A model generated the notes under the pieces. It was not told the DNA's origin. It ran no database searches and was given only the letters and a program-made list of their open reading frames with translations. The position numbers were made by a program, and so were the translations under genes. Shown here in pieces: positions 17,506-27,534 of a stretch of 64,000 nucleotides of DNA (position 1 is the stretch's first letter; each line of letters starts with the position of its first letter). Origin of the DNA: JALSRK01 sp964461995 (GTDB taxonomy: Bacteria; Acidobacteriota; Terriglobia; Bryobacterales; Bryobacteraceae); NCBI GenBank assembly GCA_964461995.1, contig CAYWXL010000013.1, forward strand, positions 25,875-89,874. Reading direction: 5' to 3'.

Positions 17506-18627
17506 ATGGAATTCACAGTGAACAAGGCGGATCTCGTTCGGGAACTGAGCCTCTCACAGGGGGTGGTGGAAAAGAAGACGACGATACCCATCCTCTCAAA
17601 CGTCCTGATCGAGGCCTCCGGAGACCGCCTCCAGTTAACGGCGACGGATCTAGAGCTGAGCATCCAGTGTTCTTGTCCTGCGGAGGTGAAAACTGAAGGG
17701 GCTGGGACGCTCCCGGCGAAGCGGCTGCTCGATTATGCGCGGTTGTTGCCGGATGCGCCGATCCACTTCAAGTTCACCGAGGCGCACTGGGTGAATCTTG
17801 TTTGTGGGCGCGCACGGACGAGGATAGCGGGCATGTCGCGGGAGAGCTTTCCTGAGATTGCCGAGCGGCCGCCGAGCCAAGCCGAGATTCCGGCTAATGT
17901 TCTTGTCAGGCTAATCAGTAGGACTGCTTTCGCGGTCTCGGTTGAGGAGTCGAGGTTCGCCCTGAACGGGGCCCTCCTGTTGCTGGCCCCGGGCCGGCTG
18001 ACCATGGTGGCCACCGACGGCCACCGTTTGGCGCTCTGCCAGGAAGAAGGGGAGTTCGGCTCCGGGGCGGCCCAGCGGGCGCTAGTCCCAAAGAAAGCGA
18101 TGATGGAGCTTTTGAAGCTCCTCCATGATGAGGGTGATGAAGCGAAGGTGGAATTTTCTGCCGATGAAAACCACCTGTTTTTCGGGGCTGGTCCGCGCCT
18201 GCTGGTCTGCCGGAAGTTGACAGGGAACTTTCCTGACTATGAGCGGGTCTTGCCGGCTGAGCATCCGAACCGGGTCGCGCTGAAGCGAGACGAATTTCGC
18301 GCCGCTGTCGAGCGTGTGGCGCAGTTCGCCGATGAGCGGTCTCACGCGATCCGCATTGGCTTTGCGCCGGGCGAAGTGAAGCTTCACGCTACGCTCTCAG
18401 ACACTGGTTCGACGGAGGAGACATTACCCGCAGCCTACGACGGCCCGCAGGTCCAGGTAGGGTTCAATGCACAGTACATCATGGACTTTCTGCGGGCGTT
18501 GGGGGACGAAGAAGACGTCGTCTTCCTATTCCGTGACAGCAGCAGTGCAGGGGAGCTGCGCCCGGCTGGTGGCGACGGCGGTGACGGGCTGTCCTACCGC
18601 TACATCGTGATGCCGATGCGCATCTAG
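17506..18627 (+). CDS. dnaN: DNA polymerase III beta sliding clamp
   Basis: A 373-residue beta clamp with three repeated clamp domains (about 1-120, 128-245 and 248-373). Typical segments are MEFTVNKADLVRELS, KKTTIPILSNVLIEA, MVATDGHRLALC and the C-terminal YRYIVMPMRI, which contributes to the protein-binding pocket. The dimer encircles DNA and tethers polymerase III and other replication and repair factors. The start ATG has a clear AGGAGG upstream. It sits between dnaA and gyrB in the classic origin-proximal order. An acidic Gly/Asp-rich insertion (about 340-360) in domain III is slightly unusual but lies in a loop. Confidence 0.96.
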   Translation: MEFTVNKADLVRELSLSQGVVEKKTTIPILSNVLIEASGDRLQLTATDLELSIQCSCPAEVKTEGAGTLPAKRLLDYARLLPDAPIHFKFTEAHWVNLVCGRARTRIAGMSRESFPEIAERPPSQAEIPANVLVRLISRTAFAVSVEESRFALNGALLLLAPGRLTMVATDGHRLALCQEEGEFGSGAAQRALVPKKAMMELLKLLHDEGDEAKVEFSADENHLFFGAGPRLLVCRKLTGNFPDYERVLPAEHPNRVALKRDEFRAAVERVAQFADERSHAIRIGFAPGEVKLHATLSDTGSTEETLPAAYDGPQVQVGFNAQYIMDFLRALGDEEDVVFLFRDSSSAGELRPAGGDGGDGLSYRYIVMPMRI

Positions 18628-18688
18628 GCGGACCTGGAGTCGGGCGCCCTACGAAGCTGGACCTCGGGGCTGCAGGGAGACTATTGCT

Positions 18689-21130
18689 ATGACGAGAGAC
18701 GTGCAACACAAAGAGCCAACGTACGACGCCGACAGCATCCAAGTGCTCGAGGGTCTGGAGGCGGTACGGCTGCGGCCAGCGATGTATATCGGCTCGACCG
18801 GGGAGTACGGACTCCACCATCTGGTCTACGAGGTCGTTGATAACGCTGTGGACGAGGCGTTGGCTGGCTATTGCACGGAGATCCGCGTCACGATCCATAT
18901 CGACAATTCCGTCACTGTCCAGGACAACGGGCGGGGAATCCCGGTAGACGTCATGCCCGAGGAGGGAGTGTCGGCGGCTCAGGTCGTGATGACGAAGCTC
19001 CACGCCGGCGGAAAGTTTGACACGAATGCGTACAAGGTTTCTGGTGGACTCCACGGCGTCGGCGTGAGTTGCGTGAACGCGCTTTCGGAGTACTTGAAGC
19101 TCGAGATCTGGCGCGATGGCTACGCCTGGGAGCAGGAGTACGAGCGCGGCGTCCCCAAGGGTCCGTTGAAGCGGATCGGTAAAGCGGGCCGCAAGACGGG
19201 AACTCGGATCACCTTCCGTCCGGACGCGACGATCATGAAGGTGACCGAGTTCAATTACGACACCCTCGCGCAGCGGCTGCGCGAGTTGGCATTCCTGAAC
19301 AAGGGGCTGCGCATTCATCTCACGGATGAGCGCCAGGATCCGGTCAAGGAGCACGAGTTCTATTACAAGGGAGGACTGGCCGAGTTCATCCGCCATTTGA
19401 ACAAGGGCAAGAACGTACTACACGACAAGCCGATCTACTTCGAAGGCGACCGGGAACTCCCTGACGGCAAGCTCCTGCACATGGAGATCGCGCTCCAGTA
19501 CAACGACAAGTACAACGAGACTGTCTTCAGCTTCGCCAACAACATCAACACGATCGAGGGCGGCAGCCACTTGAGCGGCTTCCGGAAGGCGCTGACGAGA
19601 ACGATCAACCAGTACGGCCAGCAAGCTGGCTTGTTCCGGGATTTCAAGGGCAACTTGACAGGTGACGACGTCCGTGAAGGGCTGACGGCGGTGGTGAGCG
19701 TTAAGCTGCCGCAACCGCAGTTCGAAGGGCAGACCAAGAGCAAGCTGAACAACGACATCCAGGGTGAGGTCGAAAAGTTTGTCAACGAGAAGCTGGCCGA
19801 GTACTTCGACAAGCACCCGCCAGTGATGCGGAAGATCGTCAGCAAGGCGATCGAGGCCGCCCGGGCGCGGGAGGCGGCTCGGAAAGCGCGCGACCTCACC
19901 CGTCGGAAAGGCGCCCTCGACTCGGGCGGACTTCCCGGGAAGCTGGCCGACTGCCAGGAGCGGGATCCGGAGCGCTGCGAGCTGTTTCTGGTGGAGGGGG
20001 AGTCGGCCGGGGGAACGGCGAAGAGCGGCCGCGACCGGCGCTACCAGGCGATTTTGCCGTTGCGGGGCAAAATCTTGAACGTCGAGAAGGCCCGGTACGA
20101 CAAGATGCTGAGCCACGAGGAGATCCGGTCGATGATCACCGCCATCGGCACCGGCATCGGCGACAAGGACTTCGACATCAAGAAGCTTCGCTACGGCAAG
20201 ATCATCATCATGACCGACGCCGACGTGGACGGTTCGCACATCCGGACCTTGTTGCTCACTTTCTTTTTCCGGCACATGCAGGAGCTCATCACCCACGGCC
20301 ACGTCTACGTCGCGCAGCCGCCACTGTACCGGATCAAGAAAGGCCGGAGCGAGAAATATATCAAAGACGACCGGGAGTTCACCCAGGAGATCCTTCGCCG
20401 AGCGACGGAAAACCTCAAGGTGAAGGTCACCAGAAACGGCAGCGGGCCGGGTGAGGAGCTGGAGCTGGAAGGAGCCACGCTCCGCAAGTTCCTCAGCCGG
20501 CTGGATGAGTACGAGCAGATCTTTCGCCGGGTGGAGCGCCGCCTCCGGGATGCGCGTGTCGTTGAGATCATCGCGCGGCCGGACTTGGCGCTGGACACGA
20601 AGGAGCATTTTTCGACGAAACAGAGCCTGCGGCCGCTGCTGGAAGCGCTGAAGGAGGCGGGCCTGAAACCGGAGTTGGCGCCGGACGAGGAACACTCGGC
20701 TTGGAGGGTGGTCTTCCGGGACGCCACGAACGCCCCGCGGTTCATCGACGTCGAGTTGAGCGAACTGCCTGAGTACCGGCGGCTGCGGCAACTGGCCGCT
20801 GAGGTAGCTCGCTACAACCACCCGCCGTTCCTCGTGAGCCGGAACGGCGAGACGTCGGTGCAACAGAACTGGCGCGACCTGCTGGCGTTCGCCAAAGCGG
20901 AGGGCACGCGCGACTGCACGGTGCAGCGTTACAAGGGGCTCGGCGAAATGAACGCTGAGCAGCTTTGGGAAACGACGATGAACGCCGAGACCCGGACGTT
21001 GCTCAGAGTTGAACTGCGGGACGTGGTGGAGAGCGAGGAGATCTTCTCCACACTGATGGGGGAGAACGTGGAAAACCGCCGCCGCTTCATTGAGGAGAAC
21101 GCTCTCGACGTCCGCAACCTGGACATCTAG
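18689..21130 (+). CDS. gyrB: DNA gyrase subunit B
   Basis: An 813-residue type II topoisomerase ATPase subunit. The GHKL ATPase has VDNAVDEALAG with the catalytic Glu, DNGRGIPVD and the ATP lid SGGLHGVG. The TOPRIM domain has LVEGESAGG and DADVDGSHIRTL. The C-terminal YKGLGEMNAEQLWETTM is the gyrase B motif. Between TOPRIM and that motif is an insertion of about 160-170 residues of the kind seen in proteobacterial GyrB, which accounts for the length. It supplies ATP-driven negative supercoiling with GyrA, whose gene is not in the window. The start ATG follows AGGGAGA; it is probably co-transcribed with dnaN 61 bases upstream. Confidence 0.96.
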   Translation: MTRDVQHKEPTYDADSIQVLEGLEAVRLRPAMYIGSTGEYGLHHLVYEVVDNAVDEALAGYCTEIRVTIHIDNSVTVQDNGRGIPVDVMPEEGVSAAQVVMTKLHAGGKFDTNAYKVSGGLHGVGVSCVNALSEYLKLEIWRDGYAWEQEYERGVPKGPLKRIGKAGRKTGTRITFRPDATIMKVTEFNYDTLAQRLRELAFLNKGLRIHLTDERQDPVKEHEFYYKGGLAEFIRHLNKGKNVLHDKPIYFEGDRELPDGKLLHMEIALQYNDKYNETVFSFANNINTIEGGSHLSGFRKALTRTINQYGQQAGLFRDFKGNLTGDDVREGLTAVVSVKLPQPQFEGQTKSKLNNDIQGEVEKFVNEKLAEYFDKHPPVMRKIVSKAIEAARAREAARKARDLTRRKGALDSGGLPGKLADCQERDPERCELFLVEGESAGGTAKSGRDRRYQAILPLRGKILNVEKARYDKMLSHEEIRSMITAIGTGIGDKDFDIKKLRYGKIIIMTDADVDGSHIRTLLLTFFFRHMQELITHGHVYVAQPPLYRIKKGRSEKYIKDDREFTQEILRRATENLKVKVTRNGSGPGEELELEGATLRKFLSRLDEYEQIFRRVERRLRDARVVEIIARPDLALDTKEHFSTKQSLRPLLEALKEAGLKPELAPDEEHSAWRVVFRDATNAPRFIDVELSELPEYRRLRQLAAEVARYNHPPFLVSRNGETSVQQNWRDLLAFAKAEGTRDCTVQRYKGLGEMNAEQLWETTMNAETRTLLRVELRDVVESEEIFSTLMGENVENRRRFIEENALDVRNLDI

Positions 21131-21590
21131 AATCCACGGCGGCCCTTGAGCCTGTCCCTTGCGCATTTCCTGCCCATGTTCGCTCAGCGCCCGGATATCG
21201 CCGCCTTAGGGCTCAGGGCCTCGCGGATCATCTCAAGGTTGGTCTCGTATTACCGATTTAGAGAATCAAGGGGGGAAATGTGTGGTGATCGGGCGGCGCG
21301 TGAGCGCCGGCGGCGGAACGCCGGCACGGGCTTGGCGGGAGGCGAAGCAGCGCGGGAGTCCTTGAGAGCCATCCGCTTGCGGTATCGATTTTCCCGGCTT
21401 TGCTCCATACTGGAACGAGCAACCGGGTGGGAGGGTTTGTGAAGGCCCGGGAGCCGGGCAGTAGAAAACACCGGATCCGTCATCGCCGGTGGCGCATTGG
21501 AGATCTCCAGTGGACAACGGCGGCCACGCAGAGACGGCCCGGAGGCCATGCCTCGCCTGCGGACTGTATCCGGTCGCAAGCGAGGATGTC
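21131..21590. other. 460-base region between gyrB and a hybrid kinase gene; no gene supported
   Basis: Reading frames here have no recognisable protein features. The region holds an inverted repeat GCCCGG (21445-21450) and CCGGGC (21454-21459) with a three-base loop but no T-run, and a perfect 10-bp palindrome GGAGATCTCC (21499-21508) about 80 bases before the kinase start. The palindrome could be an operator, and the hairpin could be part of the kinase leader. I found no tRNA or known riboswitch. Confidence 0.4.
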
Positions 21591-24107
21591 ATGAATATTT
21601 GCTTGCTCATCCGGTCTTCTCCTGATGCGGTCCTTCTCGTGGACGCGCAGAGCCTCGAAATCCTGGACGCGAACCAGCACGCCGAGGCCTTGTTCGAGAT
21701 GCGTTGCGAGCAGTTGCGGCGCGCCGGCGTGGCGGGCTTGCTGGCGGAGGAGCAAGGGGAAGGACGTTCCCGGGCCGAGGTGATCGCCGAACTCCGCATG
21801 CGCCTCGGCGATGACCAACTCCACCAGGACGAGTACGTCACCTGCAGCCCCGGAAGGGGCCGTTTCTTCACTGAGACCCGGATCGTGCCGCTCCCGGGCG
21901 GGGCCGGGCGGCGGATGGCCCTGTTGAGTTTCGTGGACGTCACTGCGCGAAAACGCGCCGAGGAGAAGTTGCGTGAAAGCGAGGCTCGTTACCGGACGCT
22001 ATTCGAGGCGGCGAACGACGCGATCTTCCTCGTCAAGGGCGACCGTTTCGTGGACTGCAATCCCAAGACTTTGGAGATGTTCGGGGGCAGCAGGAGCGAA
22101 ATCATCGGAGCATCACCATATGCTTTGTCCCCGCCGGAGCAGCCGGACGGATCAAAGTCGGACGTGAAGGCGATGAAGTACATCGAGAAAGCCCTTTCCG
22201 GGGAGCCGCAGCGCTTCGAGTGGAGGCACCGGCGTTTAGACGGCGCGCTCTTCGATACGGAGGTGAGCCTGAACCCGGTCACGCTCGGCGGCGAGGTGCT
22301 GCTGCAGGCCATCGTCCGGGATATCACACAGCGCAAACAGGCTGATGAAGCGCTTCGGATAGGGAGTGTCTTCGAGCGTTTGGTGACCAGCGTGTCGGCC
22401 CGGTACATCCAGAGTCCCGCTGAGCGGGTATACGACGCCATTGAGCAGGCTCTCATGGAGATCGGGGAGTTTGCAGGGGTGGACCGCAGCTACGTCTTCG
22501 TCTTCTTACCGGAGGGAGACCAGGTTCAGTGCATCGCAGAGTGGGCGCGGCCCGGCGTGAAACGCCACGGAGGCTTTGGCGCCAAGCCGGTCTCCTTGAA
22601 GGCGCACGATTGGTGGCGTGGCTGCATGGAGCGCAATGAGGTCATCCACGTCCAGACGCTCGGCGAGTTGCCCGCTGAGGCGGAGGCCACGCGGGCCGCT
22701 TTCGAGGAGATGGGGGCCCGGTCCGTACTTCACGTTCCGATGTTCTACGGCGACAGGCTCATCGGTTTTATGGGGTGGTCCTCGGTGACCGAAGAGCGGA
22801 AGTTCTCCGAAGGCAGCATTGCCCTCCTGCGCGTGGTGGCGGAGATCACGGCCGGCGCCCTCGAACGCCGTCGGCGTGAGCTCGAGTTACGGGAAGCAAA
22901 GAAGGCTGCGGAGGCCGCGAACGAGGCCAAGAGCCGTTTCCTGGCCAACATGAGCCATGAGATCCGCACGCCGCTGAACGGGATCCTCGGTATGGCGCGG
23001 CTGCTTCGGGACGCAGGCCTGACACCGGCTCAACTGGACATGGCGGAGACAATCGAAGAGTCTGCCCAGGCTCTCATCCGCGTCGTGGATGACATCCTGG
23101 AGTTCTCAAGGATCGACCGGGGGCGTATCGAGTTCAAGCACGCCCCGTTCGACCTGCGGGCGGTTCTGGAGGAGGCGCTGCACCTCGTCCAGCCGGCCGC
23201 TACGAAAAAAGACCTTCGCCTGGAGCTTCGTTACAGCGGGACGCTGCCGCGGCGGTTCGTGGGCGACATGGGCCGGCTCCGACAGGTGATGCTGCACTTG
23301 CTGGGGAATGCGATCAAGTTCACGGACCGGGGAAGCGTAGCGCTCGAGGTGGACGAGGCTTACAATTGGGCCACCCGGCGGATGGTCCGGCTGTCGGTAC
23401 GTGACACCGGCATCGGCATCCCAGTGGAGAAGCAGCGGTTATTGTTCGAGAAGTTCACCCAATTGGACAGCTCGACGAGCCGCCGCTACGGCGGGACGGG
23501 GTTGGGCTTGGCGATCTCGAACGGGCTGGTGCGGCTGATGGGAGGGCGGATCACGGTGGAGAGCCAACCTGGGCGGGGTTCGACGTTCACCGTGACTCTT
23601 CCGCTCGAACCGGTCGAGAACGAGGGCGCGGGCGGTGAGGGCATCCGCCGGGAGATGTCCAAGGCCGGGTCCCCGCGGCGCCCGGCGCCGGCGGGGGAAG
23701 ACATCCGCCCGGACAGCCCTTTCGCCGGACGGCGGGCGCTTCTGGTCGAAGACAACCCAGTGAATCGGAAGGTTGGAGCGGGGCTGCTGGCGAAACTCGG
23801 CTTCGCCGTAGATGTTGTCAACGATGGACGCCAGGCTTTGGAGACCATTGCCGCCAAGAAATACGACGTCGTGATGATGGACTGCCAGATGCCCGGGATG
23901 GACGGGCTGGAAGCCACGCGCCGGTTACGCGCCATGGGTTCGGAGGCCGCCAAGACACTGGTGATCGCCATGACGGCGTACTCCCTGCAGGAAGACCGCG
24001 CTCGCTGCTTGGCGGCGGGGATGGACGATTACGTCAGCAAGCCGATCCGGCTGGAAGAACTGAAAACCGTGCTGTCCCGGCACCTCACGCCGTGCGGCCC
24101 CTCATGA
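21591..24107 (+). CDS. PAS-PAS-GAF hybrid sensor histidine kinase
   Basis: An 838-residue cytoplasmic hybrid kinase, starting at the ATG at 21591 with GAGG upstream; an in-frame GTG at 21489 has no such support. Order of domains: PAS (about 5-125), a second PAS (about 128-255, with a PAC-like VRDITQRKQADEAL end), GAF (about 275-425), then a helix leading to HisKA with His456 in FLANMSHEIRTPLNG. HATPase_c follows with DTGIGIP and GGTGLGLAIS, and finally a receiver domain with VEDNPVNRK, the phospho-acceptor Asp in VVMMDCQMPGMDG and the Lys in YVSKPIR. It lacks transmembrane segments, so the PAS and GAF domains sense internal ligands or redox. No output regulator is adjacent; der follows 38 bases later. 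Confidence 0.9.
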   Translation: MNICLLIRSSPDAVLLVDAQSLEILDANQHAEALFEMRCEQLRRAGVAGLLAEEQGEGRSRAEVIAELRMRLGDDQLHQDEYVTCSPGRGRFFTETRIVPLPGGAGRRMALLSFVDVTARKRAEEKLRESEARYRTLFEAANDAIFLVKGDRFVDCNPKTLEMFGGSRSEIIGASPYALSPPEQPDGSKSDVKAMKYIEKALSGEPQRFEWRHRRLDGALFDTEVSLNPVTLGGEVLLQAIVRDITQRKQADEALRIGSVFERLVTSVSARYIQSPAERVYDAIEQALMEIGEFAGVDRSYVFVFLPEGDQVQCIAEWARPGVKRHGGFGAKPVSLKAHDWWRGCMERNEVIHVQTLGELPAEAEATRAAFEEMGARSVLHVPMFYGDRLIGFMGWSSVTEERKFSEGSIALLRVVAEITAGALERRRRELELREAKKAAEAANEAKSRFLANMSHEIRTPLNGILGMARLLRDAGLTPAQLDMAETIEESAQALIRVVDDILEFSRIDRGRIEFKHAPFDLRAVLEEALHLVQPAATKKDLRLELRYSGTLPRRFVGDMGRLRQVMLHLLGNAIKFTDRGSVALEVDEAYNWATRRMVRLSVRDTGIGIPVEKQRLLFEKFTQLDSSTSRRYGGTGLGLAISNGLVRLMGGRITVESQPGRGSTFTVTLPLEPVENEGAGGEGIRREMSKAGSPRRPAPAGEDIRPDSPFAGRRALLVEDNPVNRKVGAGLLAKLGFAVDVVNDGRQALETIAAKKYDVVMMDCQMPGMDGLEATRRLRAMGSEAAKTLVIAMTAYSLQEDRARCLAAGMDDYVSKPIRLEELKTVLSRHLTPCGPS

Positions 24108-24145
24108 AAAACGCCGGGGTCGGAAAATGTTATCATGATGCCTGC

Positions 24146-25507
24146 ATGGAGCTGCGTCAGGGGCTCCCCACAGTAGTGATTCTGGGGCGTCCCAATGTCG
24201 GCAAGTCCACCCTCTTCAACCGTATCCTGGGCAATCGGCGGTCCATCGTGGGTGACGAGCCGGGAATCACCCGCGACCGCATTACTGGAGAGGCCGAGTT
24301 CCGGGGCAAGTACTTCCGCCTGATCGATACTGGGGGCCTTGTCGTCCACGAAGACGAGGCAATCCCGGCCGAGATCTTCCGCCAGGCCCGAAAGGCGATC
24401 GAGGAGGCGGATCAGATTATCTTCCTGATCGACGGGCGCGCCGAGATCACGGGGACAGACCGGGAGCTCGCCCAGATGCTGCAGAGGCTGGGCAAACCTG
24501 TAACCGTAGCCGTAAACAAGATCGATGTGCCCTCCCGTGAGAGCTTGGCGCACGAATTCTTCAGCCTCGGATTCCAGAACTTGTTCGCTGTGTCCGCCGA
24601 GCACGGGCTCGGGGTGGAGGAACTACTGGAGCACGTGACGCGGGACTTCCCGGAGGCCGAGGCAGAAAGGGGCGAGGCTCTCCAGCTCTGCATCAAGGTG
24701 GCGATCGTAGGCCGGCCGAACGTAGGCAAATCCACGTTGCTGAACGCGCTGACAGGGGGCGACCGGGCGATCGTCTCATCGGTTCCCGGGACCACTCGGG
24801 ACGCCGTCGATGAGTCTGTCCTGCGCGATGGCGTCCGGTACGTTTTCGTGGACACTGCCGGGATCCGCCGCAAGGGCAAGACCCGGCTCATGGCTGAAAA
24901 GCTGAGCGTCGTGATGGCCCAGCGGCACCTCCGGATGGCGCAGGTCGTGCTGCTGGTCTTGGATGCTACGACAGGCGTCGTGAATCTGGACGCGACAATC
25001 GGCGGCTACGCTCATGAGAGCGGAAGGTCGATCATCTTGTGCGTGAACAAGTGGGATGCAGCGCCGAACAAGGACAAAGCCGCGTTCATCGAGCAGCTTC
25101 GCTGGCAGCTCAAGTTTCTCGACTACGCCCCCATCGCTTTTCTCTCGGCAAAGACCGGAGCCGGCGTCAGCCAGCTTTTCCCGCTGATCCGAAGAGGGTA
25201 CGAGGCGGCGTCGAAACGCATCCCAACGGGGGAACTCAACCGGTTTCTGCAATCTTTGGAGTTGGAGAAAGACCTGCATGTGAAGTACATGACGCAGGTC
25301 TCGGTCAGGCCGCCGACCTTTGTGGTATTCACGGACCAGGTGCGGGAGCTGCATTTCTCCACGCAGCGCTACATCGCCAACCAGATCCGGAAAGAGTTCG
25401 GGTTTCCAGGCACGCCGATCGTCATCAAGGAGCGCACCAAGCCGAAACGTGAGTTCAAGGGCGGCGAACGCAAGCCAGTCCGCCGGTCCCGCGGGAAGCC
25501 GCGTTAG
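24146..25507 (+). CDS. der: Ribosome-assembly GTPase Der (EngA)
   Basis: A 453-residue protein with the two tandem GTPase domains unique to Der. The first G1 motif GRPNVGKST is at about residue 14 and the second identical G1 at about 191. Each is followed by the Gly-Thr G2 region, DTGG or DTAG for G3 and NKID or NKWD for G4. The C-terminal KH-like domain (about 350-440) ends in a basic tail (KPKREFKGGERKPVRRSRGKPR, about 432-453) for rRNA contact. It acts in 50S subunit maturation. The start ATG at 24146 (MELRQGLP) begins just before the first G1 strand; an upstream ATG at 24092 overlaps the kinase gene. Confidence 0.96.
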   Translation: MELRQGLPTVVILGRPNVGKSTLFNRILGNRRSIVGDEPGITRDRITGEAEFRGKYFRLIDTGGLVVHEDEAIPAEIFRQARKAIEEADQIIFLIDGRAEITGTDRELAQMLQRLGKPVTVAVNKIDVPSRESLAHEFFSLGFQNLFAVSAEHGLGVEELLEHVTRDFPEAEAERGEALQLCIKVAIVGRPNVGKSTLLNALTGGDRAIVSSVPGTTRDAVDESVLRDGVRYVFVDTAGIRRKGKTRLMAEKLSVVMAQRHLRMAQVVLLVLDATTGVVNLDATIGGYAHESGRSIILCVNKWDAAPNKDKAAFIEQLRWQLKFLDYAPIAFLSAKTGAGVSQLFPLIRRGYEAASKRIPTGELNRFLQSLELEKDLHVKYMTQVSVRPPTFVVFTDQVRELHFSTQRYIANQIRKEFGFPGTPIVIKERTKPKREFKGGERKPVRRSRGKPR

Positions 25508-25558
25508 GTTTCTCGACCGGGCGTAGTAGGAGCGTCGTCGTCCTGGGCAACGGCAGGA

Positions 25559-26923
25559 TTACCCGAGACTCACGCGCGGGTCGGGCTCCTCCCAGGCGTC
25601 GGCCCGGGTGCGGCGCCGCCGGTGTTTGCGGTACGGTTTCAGGCCCATGTTACCCAGCACGATGTAGCCGGCGAATCCCGCGGCACAGGCCAGCACGGCA
25701 GCGGGCTGAGCCAGACGCTGGAAATGCTCCGGTATCGGCATCAGGTGCAGCGTGCCGGCCAGGACGCCGAGGACCCAGGCGCCGAAGCCCGCGTAGTTGA
25801 CGCCTGGGCGGGTATGAGGCCAGCGCCGCTCGTGTTGCCAATAGTCGGCCGCCATGATGCCGCACAAAGGGGCGCAGAGTGCTCCGGTGACGGTGATGAA
25901 AAGCGAAAGATTTCCTGGAAGGCCGGACAAGGCGGTCAGAGCGGCGACGGCGGCGGCCGCCGCGGTGAGCGCAGGACGCGGGAGGCCGGGGAACATCACC
26001 TTGAAGCTGTCAACAGCGAGCCAGGCGATAAACCATGAGGCGGGCGCTGCGCCAGCCAGCAAGAACACGGGAATCAACGTGGCCGCAGCGCCGCCGAGGC
26101 CGGCGGCGGAGGACAGGAAGGCGAGTCTTTGTATGTCCGGATTCAAGGCCTTGGCGCCAGCGACGGTGAGCAGAGCCAACAGGCCGGCCCCGACGGCCGG
26201 AGCCGCGATGCTCAGTAGCCCTGTCCGCCGAAGGTCACGCTTCGACGGAAGGTAGCGGGTCACCGCCGGAGAGACCGCAGCGAAGGGAGCGAAGAAGGCG
26301 GTCACCAGATGCACTGTGTAAGCGAAGCCGAAGAGAGGTTCCGGCAGTTCCATCTCCCACTCCGCTATACCGGGGCCCGCAGCGATGAGGCCCGCAAAGA
26401 GTGCGAAAATCGCGAGAGCTCCCAGGACAAAGGCGACGATCGCAATTCTTCGGAGGCCTGCGTGGGCCGCAGCGGCGAATGCCGCGATCCAAACCACGGC
26501 AATTCCTGCGCGCACCGCCGCGGCGGCGCCCTGTTCAACGCGGAGCAGGATGGCTACCGTCTCGCCTACGTAATAGCCAGCCGTTCCCAGCCATGCGGAG
26601 ACCACCAGCGCGAGGAGCGGGCCGGGGATCACGAGACCGCCCCGGCTGCCGAAGGTCGAGCTCCCGAGCACCCCGGCGGGATAGCCGGTTTGCATTCCCA
26701 TGGCGCCGGGGATCAGGAAGAACAGAAAGTGGCTGGCGAGGGCGCCGGCCAACAGTCCCAGAAAGACCGTGCCGTAGGGAGCGCGATCCACGGTGCCGGA
26801 GGCAAGGTCCTGATAATAGCCGACCCAAAGGAACAGCGCGACGAAGCAAGGCAAAGCCCACCGGTACCACGGAGTGCGGTTTGTCGGTGGGTTCGGTTTG
26901 GTCTTGACAAGATAGGCACGCAT
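25559..26923 (-). CDS. NCS1-like nucleobase permease (purine/cytosine permease family)
   Basis: An integral membrane protein of 454 residues from the ATG at 26923 with about 12 hydrophobic helices. The first helix (WALPCFVALFLWVGYYQDL), the conserved IPGAMGMQTGYPAGVLGSSTFGSRGG loop after helix 2 and the APLCGIMAADYW-like segment near helix 10 match the NCS1 (CodB/HyuP) group that co-transports nucleobases or hydantoins with cations. A TTG at 26995 overlaps the stop of the upstream DUF302 gene as TTGA and would add 24 hydrophilic residues; either start is possible. No catabolic gene is adjacent, so the substrate is unknown. It ends in a strongly basic tail. Confidence 0.7.
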   Translation of the reverse strand: MRAYLVKTKPNPPTNRTPWYRWALPCFVALFLWVGYYQDLASGTVDRAPYGTVFLGLLAGALASHFLFFLIPGAMGMQTGYPAGVLGSSTFGSRGGLVIPGPLLALVVSAWLGTAGYYVGETVAILLRVEQGAAAAVRAGIAVVWIAAFAAAAHAGLRRIAIVAFVLGALAIFALFAGLIAAGPGIAEWEMELPEPLFGFAYTVHLVTAFFAPFAAVSPAVTRYLPSKRDLRRTGLLSIAAPAVGAGLLALLTVAGAKALNPDIQRLAFLSSAAGLGGAAATLIPVFLLAGAAPASWFIAWLAVDSFKVMFPGLPRPALTAAAAAVAALTALSGLPGNLSLFITVTGALCAPLCGIMAADYWQHERRWPHTRPGVNYAGFGAWVLGVLAGTLHLMPIPEHFQRLAQPAAVLACAAGFAGYIVLGNMGLKPYRKHRRRRTRADAWEEPDPRVSLG

Positions 26924-26991
26924 CGGCGTCTGTTTTCCGCGTTTCGCTCGAGCGCCCGGACCAGTCTGATCTGGGCGAAAACGAAGAGAAC

Positions 26992-27534
26992 TCAACCGCC
27001 AGGTGCGTCCGGCTCACCAGTTCCCGCCAGATCCTCGATCTTTGTTCCGTGACAATCGATCCGCTGGGGGATCGACCGGCGCATAGACACCTGATCCTCC
27101 CGAGCGCCGGGATCTCTTCCCGGCCCCTCACGGGCGGTGGCCGGTCTTGACTCGACGCGAGCCGCGTCCCGCATGAATTCCAGCAGAAGCGTCTCTAGCG
27201 GGGCCACGAGGCGATCGAGATCAGGCCGGTTCAGCGAGCTACAGAAGTGGCGGGGGGACATCGACTCGAGCACTACTCCACGCTCGTCCTGGATCGCCGC
27301 AATCCGGCATGGCAGAAACGCCGCAAATCGGATGTCGGCGGCGAGCAATGCTCCGTAGAGCTCGGTATGGCAGATGCCGAACGAGATTGCGGCCTGGGCG
27401 GACCGGCGGGCCTCTTCGCTCAGCAAGGCGTCGAACGGCGTGATCGAAATGACATGAATGCCGTGTTGAGGGGCGACGCGCGATAGAGCGCCTTCTACCT
27501 CATGCAATTTGAGTCCCGACGTTACTTGAATCAT
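26992..27534 (-). CDS. DUF302 family protein
   Basis: A 180-residue protein from the ATG at 27534, chosen because GGGAGG lies at ideal distance; another ATG at 27555 is poorly spaced. Residues about 8-125 match the DUF302 fold, including the segment IHVISITPFDALLSEEAR and FGICHTELYGALLAADIRFAAFLPCRIA typical of the family. Members bind small ligands or heme-like molecules in some reports, but the function is unsettled. The C-terminal extension (about 126-180) is low complexity and unusual. It overlaps or abuts the NCS1 permease gene downstream, so the two are probably co-transcribed. Confidence 0.7.
   Translation of the reverse strand: MIQVTSGLKLHEVEGALSRVAPQHGIHVISITPFDALLSEEARRSAQAAISFGICHTELYGALLAADIRFAAFLPCRIAAIQDERGVVLESMSPRHFCSSLNRPDLDRLVAPLETLLLEFMRDAARVESRPATAREGPGRDPGAREDQVSMRRSIPQRIDCHGTKIEDLAGTGEPDAPGG

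Noticed and set aside
19418..21166. Minus-strand open frame of 582 codons
   Set aside because: Shadow of gyrB.
21131..21590. Small genes or tRNA between gyrB and the hybrid kinase
   Set aside because: No frame has a ribosome-binding site or protein character, and no T-loop/anticodon-arm pattern was found.
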